DNA of 64,000 nucleotides. Source: Mycolicibacterium bacteremicum (lineage in GTDB: Bacteria > Actinomycetota > Actinomycetes > Mycobacteriales > Mycobacteriaceae). Where the stretch lies: positions 236,495 through 300,494 of the forward strand of contig NZ_MVHJ01000004.1 of NCBI RefSeq assembly GCF_002086115.1. Reading direction: 5' to 3'. The position numbers were made by a program, and so were the translations under genes. The notes under the pieces are model-generated. The model searched no databases, had not been told where the DNA came from, and was given only the letters and a program-made list of their open reading frames with translations. Positions 18,418 to 26,885 of the stretch are shown here, one piece after another (within the stretch, counting starts at the first letter, position 1; each line of letters opens with the position of its first letter).

Positions 18418-19080
18418 ATGCGCCGACTGCTGGTCCTGCTGGGTGCGCTCTGGCTGGCGCTGGGCACCGCCGCTGCGGTGCCGGGACCGGCGCACGCGGC
18501 CGAGACGCCCTGGTTCGTGAATTCGGTCGGCGCCGCAACCCAGGTCATTTCGGTTGTCGGCGTAGGGTCTTCGACGGCGAAGATGGATGTCTGGGAACGT
18601 ACGACGGCGGGCTGGCAGCCGGTCGGCGTCGGCATCCCGGCGCAGATCGGTTCGGCCGGGATGGCCCAGGACATCCACGAGGGCTCGATGAAGACGCCGA
18701 TGGGCATCTTCACTCTCGACTATGCATTCGGTACCGAGCCCAATCCCGGCGGCGGCTTACCGCACGTGCAGGTCGGTCCCGACCACTGGTGGGACGGTGA
18801 CGTGGACAGCCCCACCTACAACACCATGCAGGTCTGCAAGCGCGAGGAGTGCCCGTTCGGGATCGGCGGCACCGGGACCGAGAATCTGCAGATCCCGCAG
18901 TACGCACATGCGGTGGTGATGGGGGTCAACAAGGCGCGGGTGCCCGGAGCGGGCAGCGCCTTCTTCCTGCACAGCACCGACGGCGGCCCGACCGCGGGCT
19001 GCATCGCGATCGATGACGCGATGCTGGTGAAGATCATCCGGTGGTTACGGCCGGGCGCGGTGATCGCGGTGTCGAAGTGA
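18418..19080 (+). CDS. exported L,D-transpeptidase-like (YkuD superfamily) protein (Rv0309-like)
   Basis: 220 residues. The signal peptide MRRLLVLLGALWLALG... ends PAHAAE. The C-terminal half carries the YkuD-type catalytic pattern His-x(n)-Gly-Cys (FFLHSTDGG then TAGCIAID), with the Cys as likely nucleophile. The KTPMGIFTLDYAFG segment also fits this superfamily. It probably acts on peptidoglycan in the periplasm, but activity is not proven by the motif. It is divergent from the PAP2-kinase gene across a 77-nt gap, which must hold both promoters. Confidence 0.8.
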   Translation: MRRLLVLLGALWLALGTAAAVPGPAHAAETPWFVNSVGAATQVISVVGVGSSTAKMDVWERTTAGWQPVGVGIPAQIGSAGMAQDIHEGSMKTPMGIFTLDYAFGTEPNPGGGLPHVQVGPDHWWDGDVDSPTYNTMQVCKREECPFGIGGTGTENLQIPQYAHAVVMGVNKARVPGAGSAFFLHSTDGGPTAGCIAIDDAMLVKIIRWLRPGAVIAVSK

Positions 19081-19097
19081 CCCCGCCATCGGCGTGA

Positions 19098-19571
19098 TCA
19101 GATGTTCAGTGCGCGACCGGGTTTGAGATTGAAGTTCAAGCCCTCCAGCGACATCGTCGCATCGTAGGTGCGGTCGTAGGAGGTCGCGCTGATCTTCCAG
19201 CCGTCCGTTGTGCGCCGGTAGCTGTCGTGATAGAAGGCGGCGCCGATGAGCATGAAGTTGAAGTCCGGCGCGATGACCCGATCCTGTAGGTACCAGGTGG
19301 CCGAGGCCTCATCGGGCCCGTCGATGGTGATCTCGGGGTGGTCGACGCGGTGTTCGGTGATGATCGACGGACCCAGCGAGGTCCGCATGAAGTCCACCAG
19401 CGCATCGCGGTCGGTGAAATGCAGTTCGTTGCCCAGCGACGGTCCGTAGTCACCCTTGACGTCCTCGGCCAGCGTCTGGGCGAAGTCATCCCAGTGCTTG
19501 GTGTCCAGGGCGCGCAGGTATCGGTACTTGACCTGCTTGATTTCTGCGATATCGCTCGCGGTGTCTGCCAT
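19098..19571 (-). CDS. SnoaL/NTF2-like domain protein (Rv0310c-like)
   Basis: 157 residues, single NTF2-like fold of the SnoaL type: an initial helix with IKQVKYRYLRALDTKHWDDFA, a middle TEHRVDHPEITIDGPDEA strand pair, and TWYLQDR and FYHDSYRRTTDGWKI strands. Such proteins are small isomerases, dehydratases or binding proteins; no catalytic identity can be read. ATG 19571 (MADTASD) is preferred over MMLGM further out. Confidence 0.78.
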   Translation of the reverse strand: MADTASDIAEIKQVKYRYLRALDTKHWDDFAQTLAEDVKGDYGPSLGNELHFTDRDALVDFMRTSLGPSIITEHRVDHPEITIDGPDEASATWYLQDRVIAPDFNFMLIGAAFYHDSYRRTTDGWKISATSYDRTYDATMSLEGLNFNLKPGRALNI

Positions 19572-19672
19572 GCCAAGCATCACAACACAGCCGCGCGCCG
19601 GTGTCCCGAAGTCCGGTCATCCCCGTGGTGTCCGTTCGGCCGATGGCCGTCGTGGCGATTAGGGTGGGCCCG

Positions 19673-21493
19673 ATGAGCGACCCGTTGGGGTTGTCGATCG
19701 GCACGACCAATCTGGTCGCGGCCCGGGTCGGCGATCAACCTGTGACACGGCGCGCGGTGCTGACCTTGCCCACCGACGGCGCGCCGGAGGTCGGCGTCCC
19801 GTCCGGGCGCTCCGGTCAGGTGCTCACCGGATTCGTTGAGCGCGTAGGCGATCCGGTGCCCCTGGTGGCCGCCGACGGATCGTCCTATCTGGCCGACGAC
19901 CTGCTGGTCGAGGCGCTGGAGGCATTGGTGGGTCCGGCCGGGTCGACGCAGACGGTGATCGCGGTGCCCGCGCACTGGACCGCGGCCACCATGCGCACGC
20001 TGCGGGCCGCGTTGCGGGCGAACCCGGTGCTCTCCCCGGGCGGAACGGCGCCCCGGCTGGTCTCCGACGCCGTCACCTCGCTGACCGCGCTGAACACCAA
20101 TCCGGGGCTGAACGCGAGCCGGGCGGTACTGCTGCTCGACCTCGGTGGCGGCGGGACCAGCATCACGCTGGCCGATGCGGATGCCGGCTTCGAACCGCTG
20201 GACGAAACGGTGCGGGTGGCCGATTTCTCCGGCGACCTCATCGATCAGGCGCTGCTGGGGCATGTGCTCGCCGGGGTGAACGACGCCGACCCGGCCGCGA
20301 CCGCCGCGGTCGGCCGGCTCGGGGTGCTGCGCGAGCAATGCCGCCAGGCCAAGGAGCGGTTGTCGGCGACGACGGCGACCGAGGTGGCCGTCGATCTACC
20401 CGGGACGCGCTCGGTGGTGCGGGTGACCCGCGCCGAGCTGGAGGCCCTGCTGGCCGAACCGTTCGCCCTGGTCCTCACCGAGCTGGACAACCTGCTACAG
20501 CGCAACCGCATCGGTTGGGCCGATGTGTCGGTGATCGCGACCGTCGGCGGTGGCGCGAGCATCCCGATGGTCACCCAGAAGCTCTCCGAACACACTCGCA
20601 CCCCGGTGGTGAACACCCCGCAGCCCGCGCTGGACGCGGCGCTCGGCGCGGCGTTGCGCGCGGCCTACGGCACCGACACCGGCACGCAGACCGGAATGGC
20701 GCCGGCGGTCGGCGGGGACGCCCCGACCAGCCTGGCCCCGGCCTCGGCGATCAGCCACGACCCGTCCGGATCGTCGACGTTCCGGGCGCTGGCCTGGTCG
20801 CAGGATGACGACGGCGGCGCCGAACCGGTGCCTTATACGGGCCCCGAGGAGTACCCGAGCCCCAACCCGTACCTGGCCGATGACACCACCCGCGTTGTCT
20901 CACAACAGGTTCCGTCAGCGTACGACGACGAGCAGCGTGGCTTGCCGCGGGTGCCGATGGCGGTGTTCGCCGCGGTCGGCCTCATCTCGCTGGTCGCCCT
21001 CGGCGGGGTCGCGATCGCGTTGACCGGAACCTCGGAAAGTCCGGCACCCACACCGTCGACCGCGCCGGTGACCGGGGTGCTGACTCCGGCTCCGGCCGAG
21101 CCGCCGGCGCCTGCCGAACCGCCGCCCGGCGTCGTCACCGTCACCCAGGCGCCCCCGCCGCCGCCCGAACCCGTCGCCCCGCGCCCCGAACCGGTCGCGC
21201 CGGTGGTTCCCACGACGTCCACCACCACGACGACGCAGCCGACCACGACGACGACCACCACGACGACCACCACGACGACCACGACCACCACCACGACCAC
21301 GACCCCGTCGACCACCACCACGACGGTCACGACCACGACGCCCCCGACGACGACCACCACGGTCCCGCCGGTCACGACGACGCCGGCGGTGACCACCACG
21401 CAACCCGCGATGACCACCACCTATCTCGAGATCCCTTTGCTGCCGCCGATACCGATCCAGGTGCCCAATCAGGCCGTCCCGGGCAGCCCCTGA
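19673..21493 (+). CDS. Hsp70-like membrane protein with Pro/Thr-rich tail (Rv0312-like)
   Basis: 606 residues. The N-terminal part (about 1-345) resembles an Hsp70/actin-type ATPase: GLSIGTTNL (phosphate 1), LLLDLGGGGTS (phosphate 2) and ATVGGGASIPMV (adenosine motif), but no typical substrate-binding domain follows. One transmembrane helix (about 427-450) separates it from a Pro-rich region and a very long threonine tract (about 513-583). The topology puts the ATPase inside and the Thr/Pro tail outside, where it could be O-mannosylated. M. tuberculosis Rv0312 has the same description and similar length. ATG 19673 is used. Confidence 0.82.
   Translation: MSDPLGLSIGTTNLVAARVGDQPVTRRAVLTLPTDGAPEVGVPSGRSGQVLTGFVERVGDPVPLVAADGSSYLADDLLVEALEALVGPAGSTQTVIAVPAHWTAATMRTLRAALRANPVLSPGGTAPRLVSDAVTSLTALNTNPGLNASRAVLLLDLGGGGTSITLADADAGFEPLDETVRVADFSGDLIDQALLGHVLAGVNDADPAATAAVGRLGVLREQCRQAKERLSATTATEVAVDLPGTRSVVRVTRAELEALLAEPFALVLTELDNLLQRNRIGWADVSVIATVGGGASIPMVTQKLSEHTRTPVVNTPQPALDAALGAALRAAYGTDTGTQTGMAPAVGGDAPTSLAPASAISHDPSGSSTFRALAWSQDDDGGAEPVPYTGPEEYPSPNPYLADDTTRVVSQQVPSAYDDEQRGLPRVPMAVFAAVGLISLVALGGVAIALTGTSESPAPTPSTAPVTGVLTPAPAEPPAPAEPPPGVVTVTQAPPPPPEPVAPRPEPVAPVVPTTSTTTTTQPTTTTTTTTTTTTTTTTTTTTTPSTTTTTVTTTTPPTTTTTVPPVTTTPAVTTTQPAMTTTYLEIPLLPPIPIQVPNQAVPGSP
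21211..21420 (+). repeat. ACC/ACG poly-threonine coding repeat
   Basis: Roughly 210 nt made almost only of ACC and ACG codons with occasional Pro, Val, Ser, Gln and Ala codons. The two Thr codons are interspersed rather than alternating strictly. It is a likely site of length variation by slippage and of assembly error. The opposite strand shows an artefactual poly-valine frame. Confidence 0.9.
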
Positions 21494-21579
21494 CCACTGG
21501 AAAGCGCCCTACCAGCGGGGATGAATTTCGCGAAGAGTTGAGCCGCCGCGACACGCCGGGTTATAGTCCCGGAGTCAAA

Positions 21580-21595
21580 GTCACGAATATGTAAC
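21580..21595 (+). promoter_or_regulatory. Possible MtrA-type direct repeat
   Basis: GTCAC (21580-21584) and GTAAC (21591-21595) form an 11-bp-period direct repeat of the type associated with the response regulator MtrA. A TATAGT hexamer lies at 21562-21567, about 90 nt before the ATG of a cell-wall-type gene. Two short half-sites can arise by chance. Confidence 0.3.
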
Positions 21596-21652
21596 GGGAA
21601 GCAAACGCCACGGTCTCGGTGGTTGCTGAACCAGTTTCGTAAGGTGCGGTGA

Positions 21653-22339
21653 ATGGCGCGACATGCAACGCCGAGCGGCCCACGTCGGCCGACGGTGGCC
21701 CTTGCCGCGATCGTGGCGCCGGCCGCCATCCTGTTCTCCGTGGGCTCCGAGGTCCGCCCGCCGACGCCCGAGCGCCCGGTGCCGGTGGCCGCGCCGGCCG
21801 CCGATCCGATCGCGCCCGGCGTCGAGGTCGTCGCTGCTCCGTCGGCGTTCGCGTTCAATCCCGCGGCCGTGGTGCCGGTCGCATCGGCCGCTCAGGCGCT
21901 GCCCACGGCACAGCTGGTGTCCGCCTCGCGCTGGCGGCCCGACAATCGGCCGCTGCTGCTGCCGCCCGGGGTGGCCCCGGAGCACGGCCTGCAGGTCAAG
22001 ACCATCCTCGCCGCGCGCGCCATCAGCGCGGTCTTCCCGGAGATCCGCAGCATCGGCGGTGTCCGACCGGATGCGCTGCGCTGGCACCCCAACGGTCTGG
22101 CCCTCGACGTGATGATCCCCAACCCGGGGAGCGCCCAGGGCATCGCGCTGGGCAACCAGATCGTCGCCTACGTGATGAAGAACGCCGCCCGCTTCGGCAT
22201 GCAGGACGCCATCTGGCGCGGCACCTACTACACACCCACCGGGGCATCCGGGTCCGGTGGCTACGGCCACTACGACCACGTGCACGTCACCACCACCGGT
22301 GGCGGTTACCCGACCGGTGACGAGGTCTACTACCGCTAG
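21653..22339 (+). CDS. exported VanY/ARB_07466-like protein (Rv0320-like)
   Basis: 228 residues. An N-terminal hydrophobic signal/anchor (about 15-31) is followed by a Pro/Ala-rich spacer and a C-terminal domain from about residue 110. That domain holds HPNGLALDVMIPN (His and Asp) and HYDHVHV (H-x-H), the arrangement of metal ligands in VanY/LAS-type D,D-peptidases and the ARB_07466-like domain. A peptidoglycan peptidase role is plausible but inferred. Its TAG stop is the outer end of a long inverted repeat shared with the convergent gene. Confidence 0.77.
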   Translation: MARHATPSGPRRPTVALAAIVAPAAILFSVGSEVRPPTPERPVPVAAPAADPIAPGVEVVAAPSAFAFNPAAVVPVASAAQALPTAQLVSASRWRPDNRPLLLPPGVAPEHGLQVKTILAARAISAVFPEIRSIGGVRPDALRWHPNGLALDVMIPNPGSAQGIALGNQIVAYVMKNAARFGMQDAIWRGTYYTPTGASGSGGYGHYDHVHVTTTGGGYPTGDEVYYR

Positions 22340-22416
22340 CTGCGCGCCGACGGTGCACTCAGACCGAGCTGTCGGCGGTTTCTTCGATCTGTGTGCACCC
22401 TCGGGGCGCGCAGCTA
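22337..22416. terminator. Long inverted repeat bounded by the two convergent stop codons
   Basis: Twelve-base perfect arms (22337-22348, 22405-22416) begin and end with TAG/CTA, the stop codons of the two convergent genes. Inside, GGTGCAC (22352-22358) pairs with GTGCACC (22393-22399), AGA with TCT, and CCGA with TCGG, giving a long imperfect stem. It very likely terminates transcription in both directions. Confidence 0.65.
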
Positions 22417-23643
22417 CTCCCCGGACTGCTTCTGGCCGGACTGGCTGCTCCGGCTGTCCGCACCGGAGTCCCGCGCGTCGGACCGCGCCGGTGCACCACC
22501 GCCGGTGAGCTTCTGCACCGTCCGGCCCACGTTGTCGCGGAAGTCCTTGAAACCCTGCCGGATTCCGGCAGCAGGATCCTTCTTGGCAGGCTTGGTCACG
22601 GCCTCGGGGTCCGCCGCACTCTCGGTGGACGTCATCTCGGCCGCCTTCTCCTCGGCAGTCTCGGACTCGGTGGTCTTTTCTTCGACAACCTCGGTCTCGA
22701 CCGCCTTCTCCTCGGCGATCTCGTCCTCGACGACCTCGTCGTCGGCGACATCAGCCTCGACGACCTCGTCGTCGGCGACGTCAGCCTCGACGACCTCGGG
22801 TTCGTCGACGACCTCGGGGGCCGGGACGGCGGCGGGGGCGGCGTGAAGATCCTGGGCCTGCTCGCCGGTGTCGGTGACCAGGCTGACCACCGTCGCACTG
22901 GCGTCCGGGACGGTGCTGTCCGCGATGTCGTTCGGGGTCTTGATATCGCGCACCGCAGGTGGCTGACCCCAGGGCGTGAGCAGACCGGGCGCCGGGATGT
23001 ACTCACCCTCGCGACCCGGCAGGATCGGCCCGAGGTCCCCGTAGCCGCCGAACAGCAGACCGTCGATGACGTGGAAGGGCGCCCGCACGATGGCCTCGAT
23101 GAACGGCTCGATGCGCAGCGTGGTCATCGAGTAGAAGATCTCGGAGTGCGCGACACCGGCGCCACCGATCGCGCTCAGCAAGGGACCGACGAGTCGGACG
23201 AAGGCGTATTCGACGAGCTCGGGAATCTGACGGATCTGCTCACCGAGTACAGGGAAGTTGCGGGCGACGGCCTCGGCGACCGCATCGTTGAGCGGTCCGA
23301 TGACCAGGGGCGTGATGGGGGCCAGGAAGATGTCGCTGACCAGCGCGTAGTTCCAGTGCAGCAGATCTGCATCAGGCCACTGCTCGTGCACCGTCCACCA
23401 CAGCTCGGGGATCTTGCGGGTCAGCGCGTCATAGCTCTGACCCAGTGCGGCCTGGGCGCCGGCGGCCACGAGCTGCAGATCCTGAACAAGGCCGGCCGGC
23501 ACCACCTCGGCGCTGAGCACTCGCGGTGCTTCGAGGACGGCGGTGGCCTCGGGTGAAACCGTGATCGGAGTCAACGCGATGGCACCGGCACCGGCGAGGG
23601 CCACGCCGGTGGAGAGGGTCTGCCGAAACACCTTGTTGGCCAT
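22414..23643 (-). CDS. secreted mycobacterial protein with acidic repeat tail
   Basis: 409 residues. It has a signal peptide (VFRQTLSTGVALAGAGAIAL) and a conserved-looking body of about 250 residues with amphipathic helices (PLVIGPLNDAVAEAVARNFP, EPFIEAIVRAPFHVIDGLLFGGYGDLGPILPG split across two segments). A Glu/Asp/Val tail repeats VVEADVADDE, and the C-terminus is basic. No enzymatic motif is recognised. The function is unknown, but similar proteins appear common in environmental mycobacteria. ATG 23643 gives a proper signal peptide. It is divergent from the GH16 gene. Confidence 0.75.
   Translation of the reverse strand: MANKVFRQTLSTGVALAGAGAIALTPITVSPEATAVLEAPRVLSAEVVPAGLVQDLQLVAAGAQAALGQSYDALTRKIPELWWTVHEQWPDADLLHWNYALVSDIFLAPITPLVIGPLNDAVAEAVARNFPVLGEQIRQIPELVEYAFVRLVGPLLSAIGGAGVAHSEIFYSMTTLRIEPFIEAIVRAPFHVIDGLLFGGYGDLGPILPGREGEYIPAPGLLTPWGQPPAVRDIKTPNDIADSTVPDASATVVSLVTDTGEQAQDLHAAPAAVPAPEVVDEPEVVEADVADDEVVEADVADDEVVEDEIAEEKAVETEVVEEKTTESETAEEKAAEMTSTESAADPEAVTKPAKKDPAAGIRQGFKDFRDNVGRTVQKLTGGGAPARSDARDSGADSRSSQSGQKQSGE
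22725..22798 (-). repeat. 30-bp coding repeat in the acidic tail
   Basis: Units at 22725-22754 and 22755-22784 differ by a single base, and 22785-22798 is a partial third. Each encodes ten residues of the VVEADVADDE type. This suggests recent expansion of the tail. Confidence 0.85.
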
Positions 23644-23727
23644 GCTGTTGCCGACTCCTGAGCTGGGCGGGTACGGGACGCGGCACACGGTAGTCCAGGA
23701 TCCGTCCCTGGTGGGGGCTCCCTTCTG

Positions 23728-23751
23728 GTCGCTGAGAGCGCCCTCAGCGAC
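23728..23751. promoter_or_regulatory. 9-bp inverted repeat in a divergent intergenic region
   Basis: GTCGCTGAG (23728-23736) and CTCAGCGAC (23743-23751) pair perfectly around AGCGCC. It lies between the divergent starts at 23643 (minus) and 23807 (plus), about 55 nt before the GH16 start. It may be an operator or a leader hairpin. Confidence 0.35.
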
Positions 23752-23806
23752 GCGGGGGTTGGCCGGGTTCTGCACGAAACCCGTCGCGGCTGGATATGGT
23801 TCGCCT

Positions 23807-24673
23807 GTGCCTGAATTTGATCGACGTAGTGCGATTCTGATGCTCGGACTCGGTGCGGCCGCCGCCGCACTGCCCGGCCCGACCGCCCATGCCGAGCCGG
23901 TGCCCGGTGATCTGGCCCCTGGACCGGGTGCCCCGGTGCCCGAGGCGGCGTCACCGCCGATCCTGTGGCAGGACGAGTTCAATGGTCCGGCGGGTTCGCC
24001 TCCGGACCCGGCGTCGTGGTTCATCGTCCCGCAGCGCGAGACCATCCGGAACCCGGTCGAATGGGACAAGCCGTTCAACATGGGCCGTTATGTCACCGAT
24101 CAGGAACACGTCTTCCAGGATGGCAACGGCAACCTGGTGATCCGCGCGACCGAAGGTCCCGGCGCCAACATCCAGGAGAAGTTCGCCAGTGCCAAGATCA
24201 TCGGCAACTGGCGTGGCGGGGTGGGGACGACGTGGGAGGCCCGGGTCAAGCTGAACTGTCTCACCAACGGTGCGTGGCCCGCGTTCTGGTTGATCAACGA
24301 CAACCCGGTGCGCGGCGGTGAGGTCGATCTGTTCGAGTGGTACGGCAATCAGGACTGGCCGTCGGGCACCACCGTGCACGCCCGCCTCGACGGCACCCAG
24401 TTCCAGACGTTCAAGCATCCGGTCGACTCGGACTGGCACACCTGGCGGATGACCTGGAAGCCCGAAGGCATGTACTTCTGGCGCGACTACCAGCCCGGGA
24501 TGGAACCGTTCTGGACGGTGCGCGCGAACTCCCTGCCGGAGTGGCCGTTCAACGACCCCGGCTTCACGATGGCACCGGTGTTCAACATCGCGATCGGCGG
24601 ATCCGGCGGTCGCGAGCCCGCCGGCGGCAGCTACCCGGCGGAGATGCTGGTCGACTGGATCCGGGTCTTCTAG
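23807..24673 (+). CDS. exported GH16-family beta-glucanase (Rv0315-like)
   Basis: 288 residues. The signal peptide is twin-arginine-like (DRRSAILMLGLGAAAAAL), ending near THAEP. The mature part is a GH16 jelly roll with the catalytic E-x-D-x-x-E motif in GGEVDLFEWYGN (nucleophile and acid/base Glu). It is highly similar to M. tuberculosis Rv0315, annotated as a beta-1,3-glucanase, including EWPFNDPG and the end EMLVDWIRVF. The start is GTG 23807; an open frame continues upstream to 23543 but overlaps the divergent gene. It is convergent with the next gene, stops 7 nt apart. Confidence 0.87.
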   Translation: MPEFDRRSAILMLGLGAAAAALPGPTAHAEPVPGDLAPGPGAPVPEAASPPILWQDEFNGPAGSPPDPASWFIVPQRETIRNPVEWDKPFNMGRYVTDQEHVFQDGNGNLVIRATEGPGANIQEKFASAKIIGNWRGGVGTTWEARVKLNCLTNGAWPAFWLINDNPVRGGEVDLFEWYGNQDWPSGTTVHARLDGTQFQTFKHPVDSDWHTWRMTWKPEGMYFWRDYQPGMEPFWTVRANSLPEWPFNDPGFTMAPVFNIAIGGSGGREPAGGSYPAEMLVDWIRVF

Positions 24674-24679
24674 GGTCGA

Positions 24680-26593
24680 TCAGTTCGGTCCGGCGGACCG
24701 CGGACCCGTCGTCTCCGCGGTCCGTGCGCTCCGCGCTGCCGGGGTGGTGGAGTCCGCAGCCGCTGCCTCTGCAGTGTCGGTGTCGGGCTCGGTGACCGCT
24801 TCGTCCCCATCGGCCACCTCCTCGTCGATTGCGTTCTCGTCGGTTTCGGGTCGACTCTCGTCCTCGACGGTCTCGTCTTCGATGGATTCCGCTTCGGCGG
24901 CGTCGGGTTCGATCTCGGTCAGTTCGTCCGTGACGTTCTCGGGTTCGACGGTCTCCGGCGGCACCACCTCGGCTTCGCCGACGCCGGGCGTGGGCGCCTC
25001 GGGGTCGACGGATTCGGTCGCACCATCGGTGTCGCTGTGTTGGGTATCGGGCTCGACCGTCTGGTCCGAGACGTCGACGGACAGCAGCTGAGTTTCGTTG
25101 CGCAGGAACGCTGTCGAGGTCGGGCCGGTCTCGGAGGCGGGCGGTTCCGGGTCGTCGATGCCGAGGCAACTCTTCACCTTGTCGACCACCCAGGTGACGG
25201 TGTTGCCGATGGCCTCGGCGATACCGTGCACGACCCTGGAGGTCAGGTCGACGATCCCGTCGATCACATTGACGGTGACCTGGGCGATGGTCTTCACCAC
25301 CCACACGGTGGCGTCGATGAACGCCTCGGCCACCGTCAGTCCGATGTCGACGATGCCGGTGATGATCCGTCCGGTGGTGTCGACGATCCAGTTCACCGCG
25401 TTCCTGATCGCCTCGAGGATGGGATAGCTGGGATCGAGGCTGTCGAGGAAATCGCGGATGACCTTGACGGCCGGCTTCTCGGCCCAGTCGGTGTACCAGA
25501 TGCCGAAATTGTCCTGATCGCTGGGACTTCCGCTGTTCAGATCCCGGGTCGAGTAAATGAAGATCGGCCCGGTGCCGGCCTCGCGCTGCCAGCTCTTCAG
25601 GAAGTCCTCCAAGAACTGCGCCTGTTTGTCGGGCGAGTTGTAGAGCCATGGCGCGGACGGGTTGCGCGGCGTTGTCGGCAAGCCGTATTCGCTGGCCCAT
25701 ACCTTCAACGCACCGTCGCCGTATTGCTCCATCAGGGCGCGGATGTCGCGCAGTTGCAGGATGGGTGAATCCGATTGCGTCGCACCCTCGGAGAAGGGGA
25801 TGTCGTAGTGATACGGGTGGAACGAGAACGCATCGAAGAATCCGTGCGCGCCGGCGTCGTACATCCCCTGTAGGAAATCGACGGGATTCATGGTGAAGCC
25901 GTTGCCCAGCGTACGCCCGGATCCCAAAACACCTGCAACAACGGTGATGTCGTCATCGGGATCCAGCGGATCATCATGAGCCTTGATGGCGGTGTAGGCA
26001 GCCTTCACCAGTTCGGTGTAACCCGCCGGATCGACCGGGTTCAGGAAGAAGCGACCATTGGGCTCGTTCCACACCTCCAGCGCCGAGATCTTGCCCTCGT
26101 ATTTCTCGGCCACCGCCCCCGCGAATTTGGCGAACGCATCTGCCCGCGGCATGCCGGACAGCGGCAGGGCGTCGGGATCGGCCTTGGCCCAGTTCGGGGT
26201 CTCGTGAAGAACCCCGAGCACGCCCATGCCGCGGCGATGCGCTTCGTTGATGACGTAGTCCGTGGTGCCCCAGAAGTAATTGCCGTTCTCGGTGAACTGG
26301 GTGCTGATCCAGGAGATGCCGATGCGGACGTTCTGCACGCCGAGGGCCTGCATCATGTCGAGTTGCTTGTCTATCAGCGCCCGGTCGCTCAGCCGCACCA
26401 GGTTGGAGTCGGCCAGCCCGATCGTGGTGGGTGTCTCGTCAATGGTGGCAACCAGATCCACCGGTTGTGACGCGGCGTGCAGCGTGATCGCGGGGCGCAG
26501 GTCGGCGCCGGCGCAGATGGTGGCCAATGCCGCCGCCGAGGCGACGGTGACCGTGGTGCGCTGTTGAAGGGTCCGCAGACCTGCCCTGTCCAT
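24680..26593 (-). CDS. exported clan GH-A glycosidase with acidic C-terminal tail (paralog 1)
   Basis: 637 residues. An N-terminal signal/anchor is followed by a TIM-barrel glycosidase: catalytic acid/base Glu177 in EVWNEPN and probable nucleophile Glu302 in WASEYGLPT, the clan GH-A (GH5/GH39-like) pattern. After about residue 390 comes a segment of amphipathic Ile/Val-rich helices, then roughly 150 residues rich in Glu/Asp/Thr/Pro. ATG 26593 has GGGGAG upstream. It is a clear paralog of the next gene. The substrate is not predictable; together with the GH16 gene it suggests secreted polysaccharide processing. Confidence 0.85.
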   Translation of the reverse strand: MDRAGLRTLQQRTTVTVASAAALATICAGADLRPAITLHAASQPVDLVATIDETPTTIGLADSNLVRLSDRALIDKQLDMMQALGVQNVRIGISWISTQFTENGNYFWGTTDYVINEAHRRGMGVLGVLHETPNWAKADPDALPLSGMPRADAFAKFAGAVAEKYEGKISALEVWNEPNGRFFLNPVDPAGYTELVKAAYTAIKAHDDPLDPDDDITVVAGVLGSGRTLGNGFTMNPVDFLQGMYDAGAHGFFDAFSFHPYHYDIPFSEGATQSDSPILQLRDIRALMEQYGDGALKVWASEYGLPTTPRNPSAPWLYNSPDKQAQFLEDFLKSWQREAGTGPIFIYSTRDLNSGSPSDQDNFGIWYTDWAEKPAVKVIRDFLDSLDPSYPILEAIRNAVNWIVDTTGRIITGIVDIGLTVAEAFIDATVWVVKTIAQVTVNVIDGIVDLTSRVVHGIAEAIGNTVTWVVDKVKSCLGIDDPEPPASETGPTSTAFLRNETQLLSVDVSDQTVEPDTQHSDTDGATESVDPEAPTPGVGEAEVVPPETVEPENVTDELTEIEPDAAEAESIEDETVEDESRPETDENAIDEEVADGDEAVTEPDTDTAEAAAADSTTPAARSARTAETTGPRSAGPN

Positions 26594-26834
26594 GACGACT
26601 CCCCGATAAGCCGAAAAGTTGGCTGGCGGCGGCTCAGCCAGCTCAGACACTAGCCCTTCAGATACCTGACCAAAACAGCTTTGACATGCATCGGAGCGAG
26701 TTTCTCGGGATCAGATCAACGGAACGCGCGGTGGCCGACGGAAGTTTGCGGAATACGATTTGCCGGAGGGGGTGAGATCAACGGATCTACAACGTCTTGA
26801 TCTTGATTTCCGAATCAAGGAGTTAGCCGAAAAA

Positions 26835-26879
26835 CGAAACCGGCCGGAGCGGGTGTGAACCCTGACCCGGCCGGTTTCG
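26835..26879 (-). terminator. Rho-independent terminator of the second GH-A gene
   Basis: Perfect 13-bp GC-rich arms (26835-26847 and 26867-26879) around a 19-nt loop. On the minus strand the stem begins 6 nt after the stop of the 26886-28721 gene and is followed by a TTTTT-containing run (26830-26834 region). Confidence 0.8.
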
Positions 26880-26885
26880 CTGTGA

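Noticed and set aside
20833..21420. Antisense poly-valine and poly-arginine frames opposite the threonine tract
   Set aside because: Direct consequence of the ACC/ACG repeat read on the other strand or in another frame.
21211..21420. CRISPR-like array
   Set aside because: The short repeats are codon repeats without spacers; no CRISPR array or cas gene was seen anywhere in the window.
21494..21652. c-di-AMP (ydaO-type) riboswitch before the wall-peptidase-like gene
   Set aside because: Considered because such riboswitches precede wall hydrolase genes in actinobacteria, but the conserved core segments are not visible and the leader after the likely -10 is too short.
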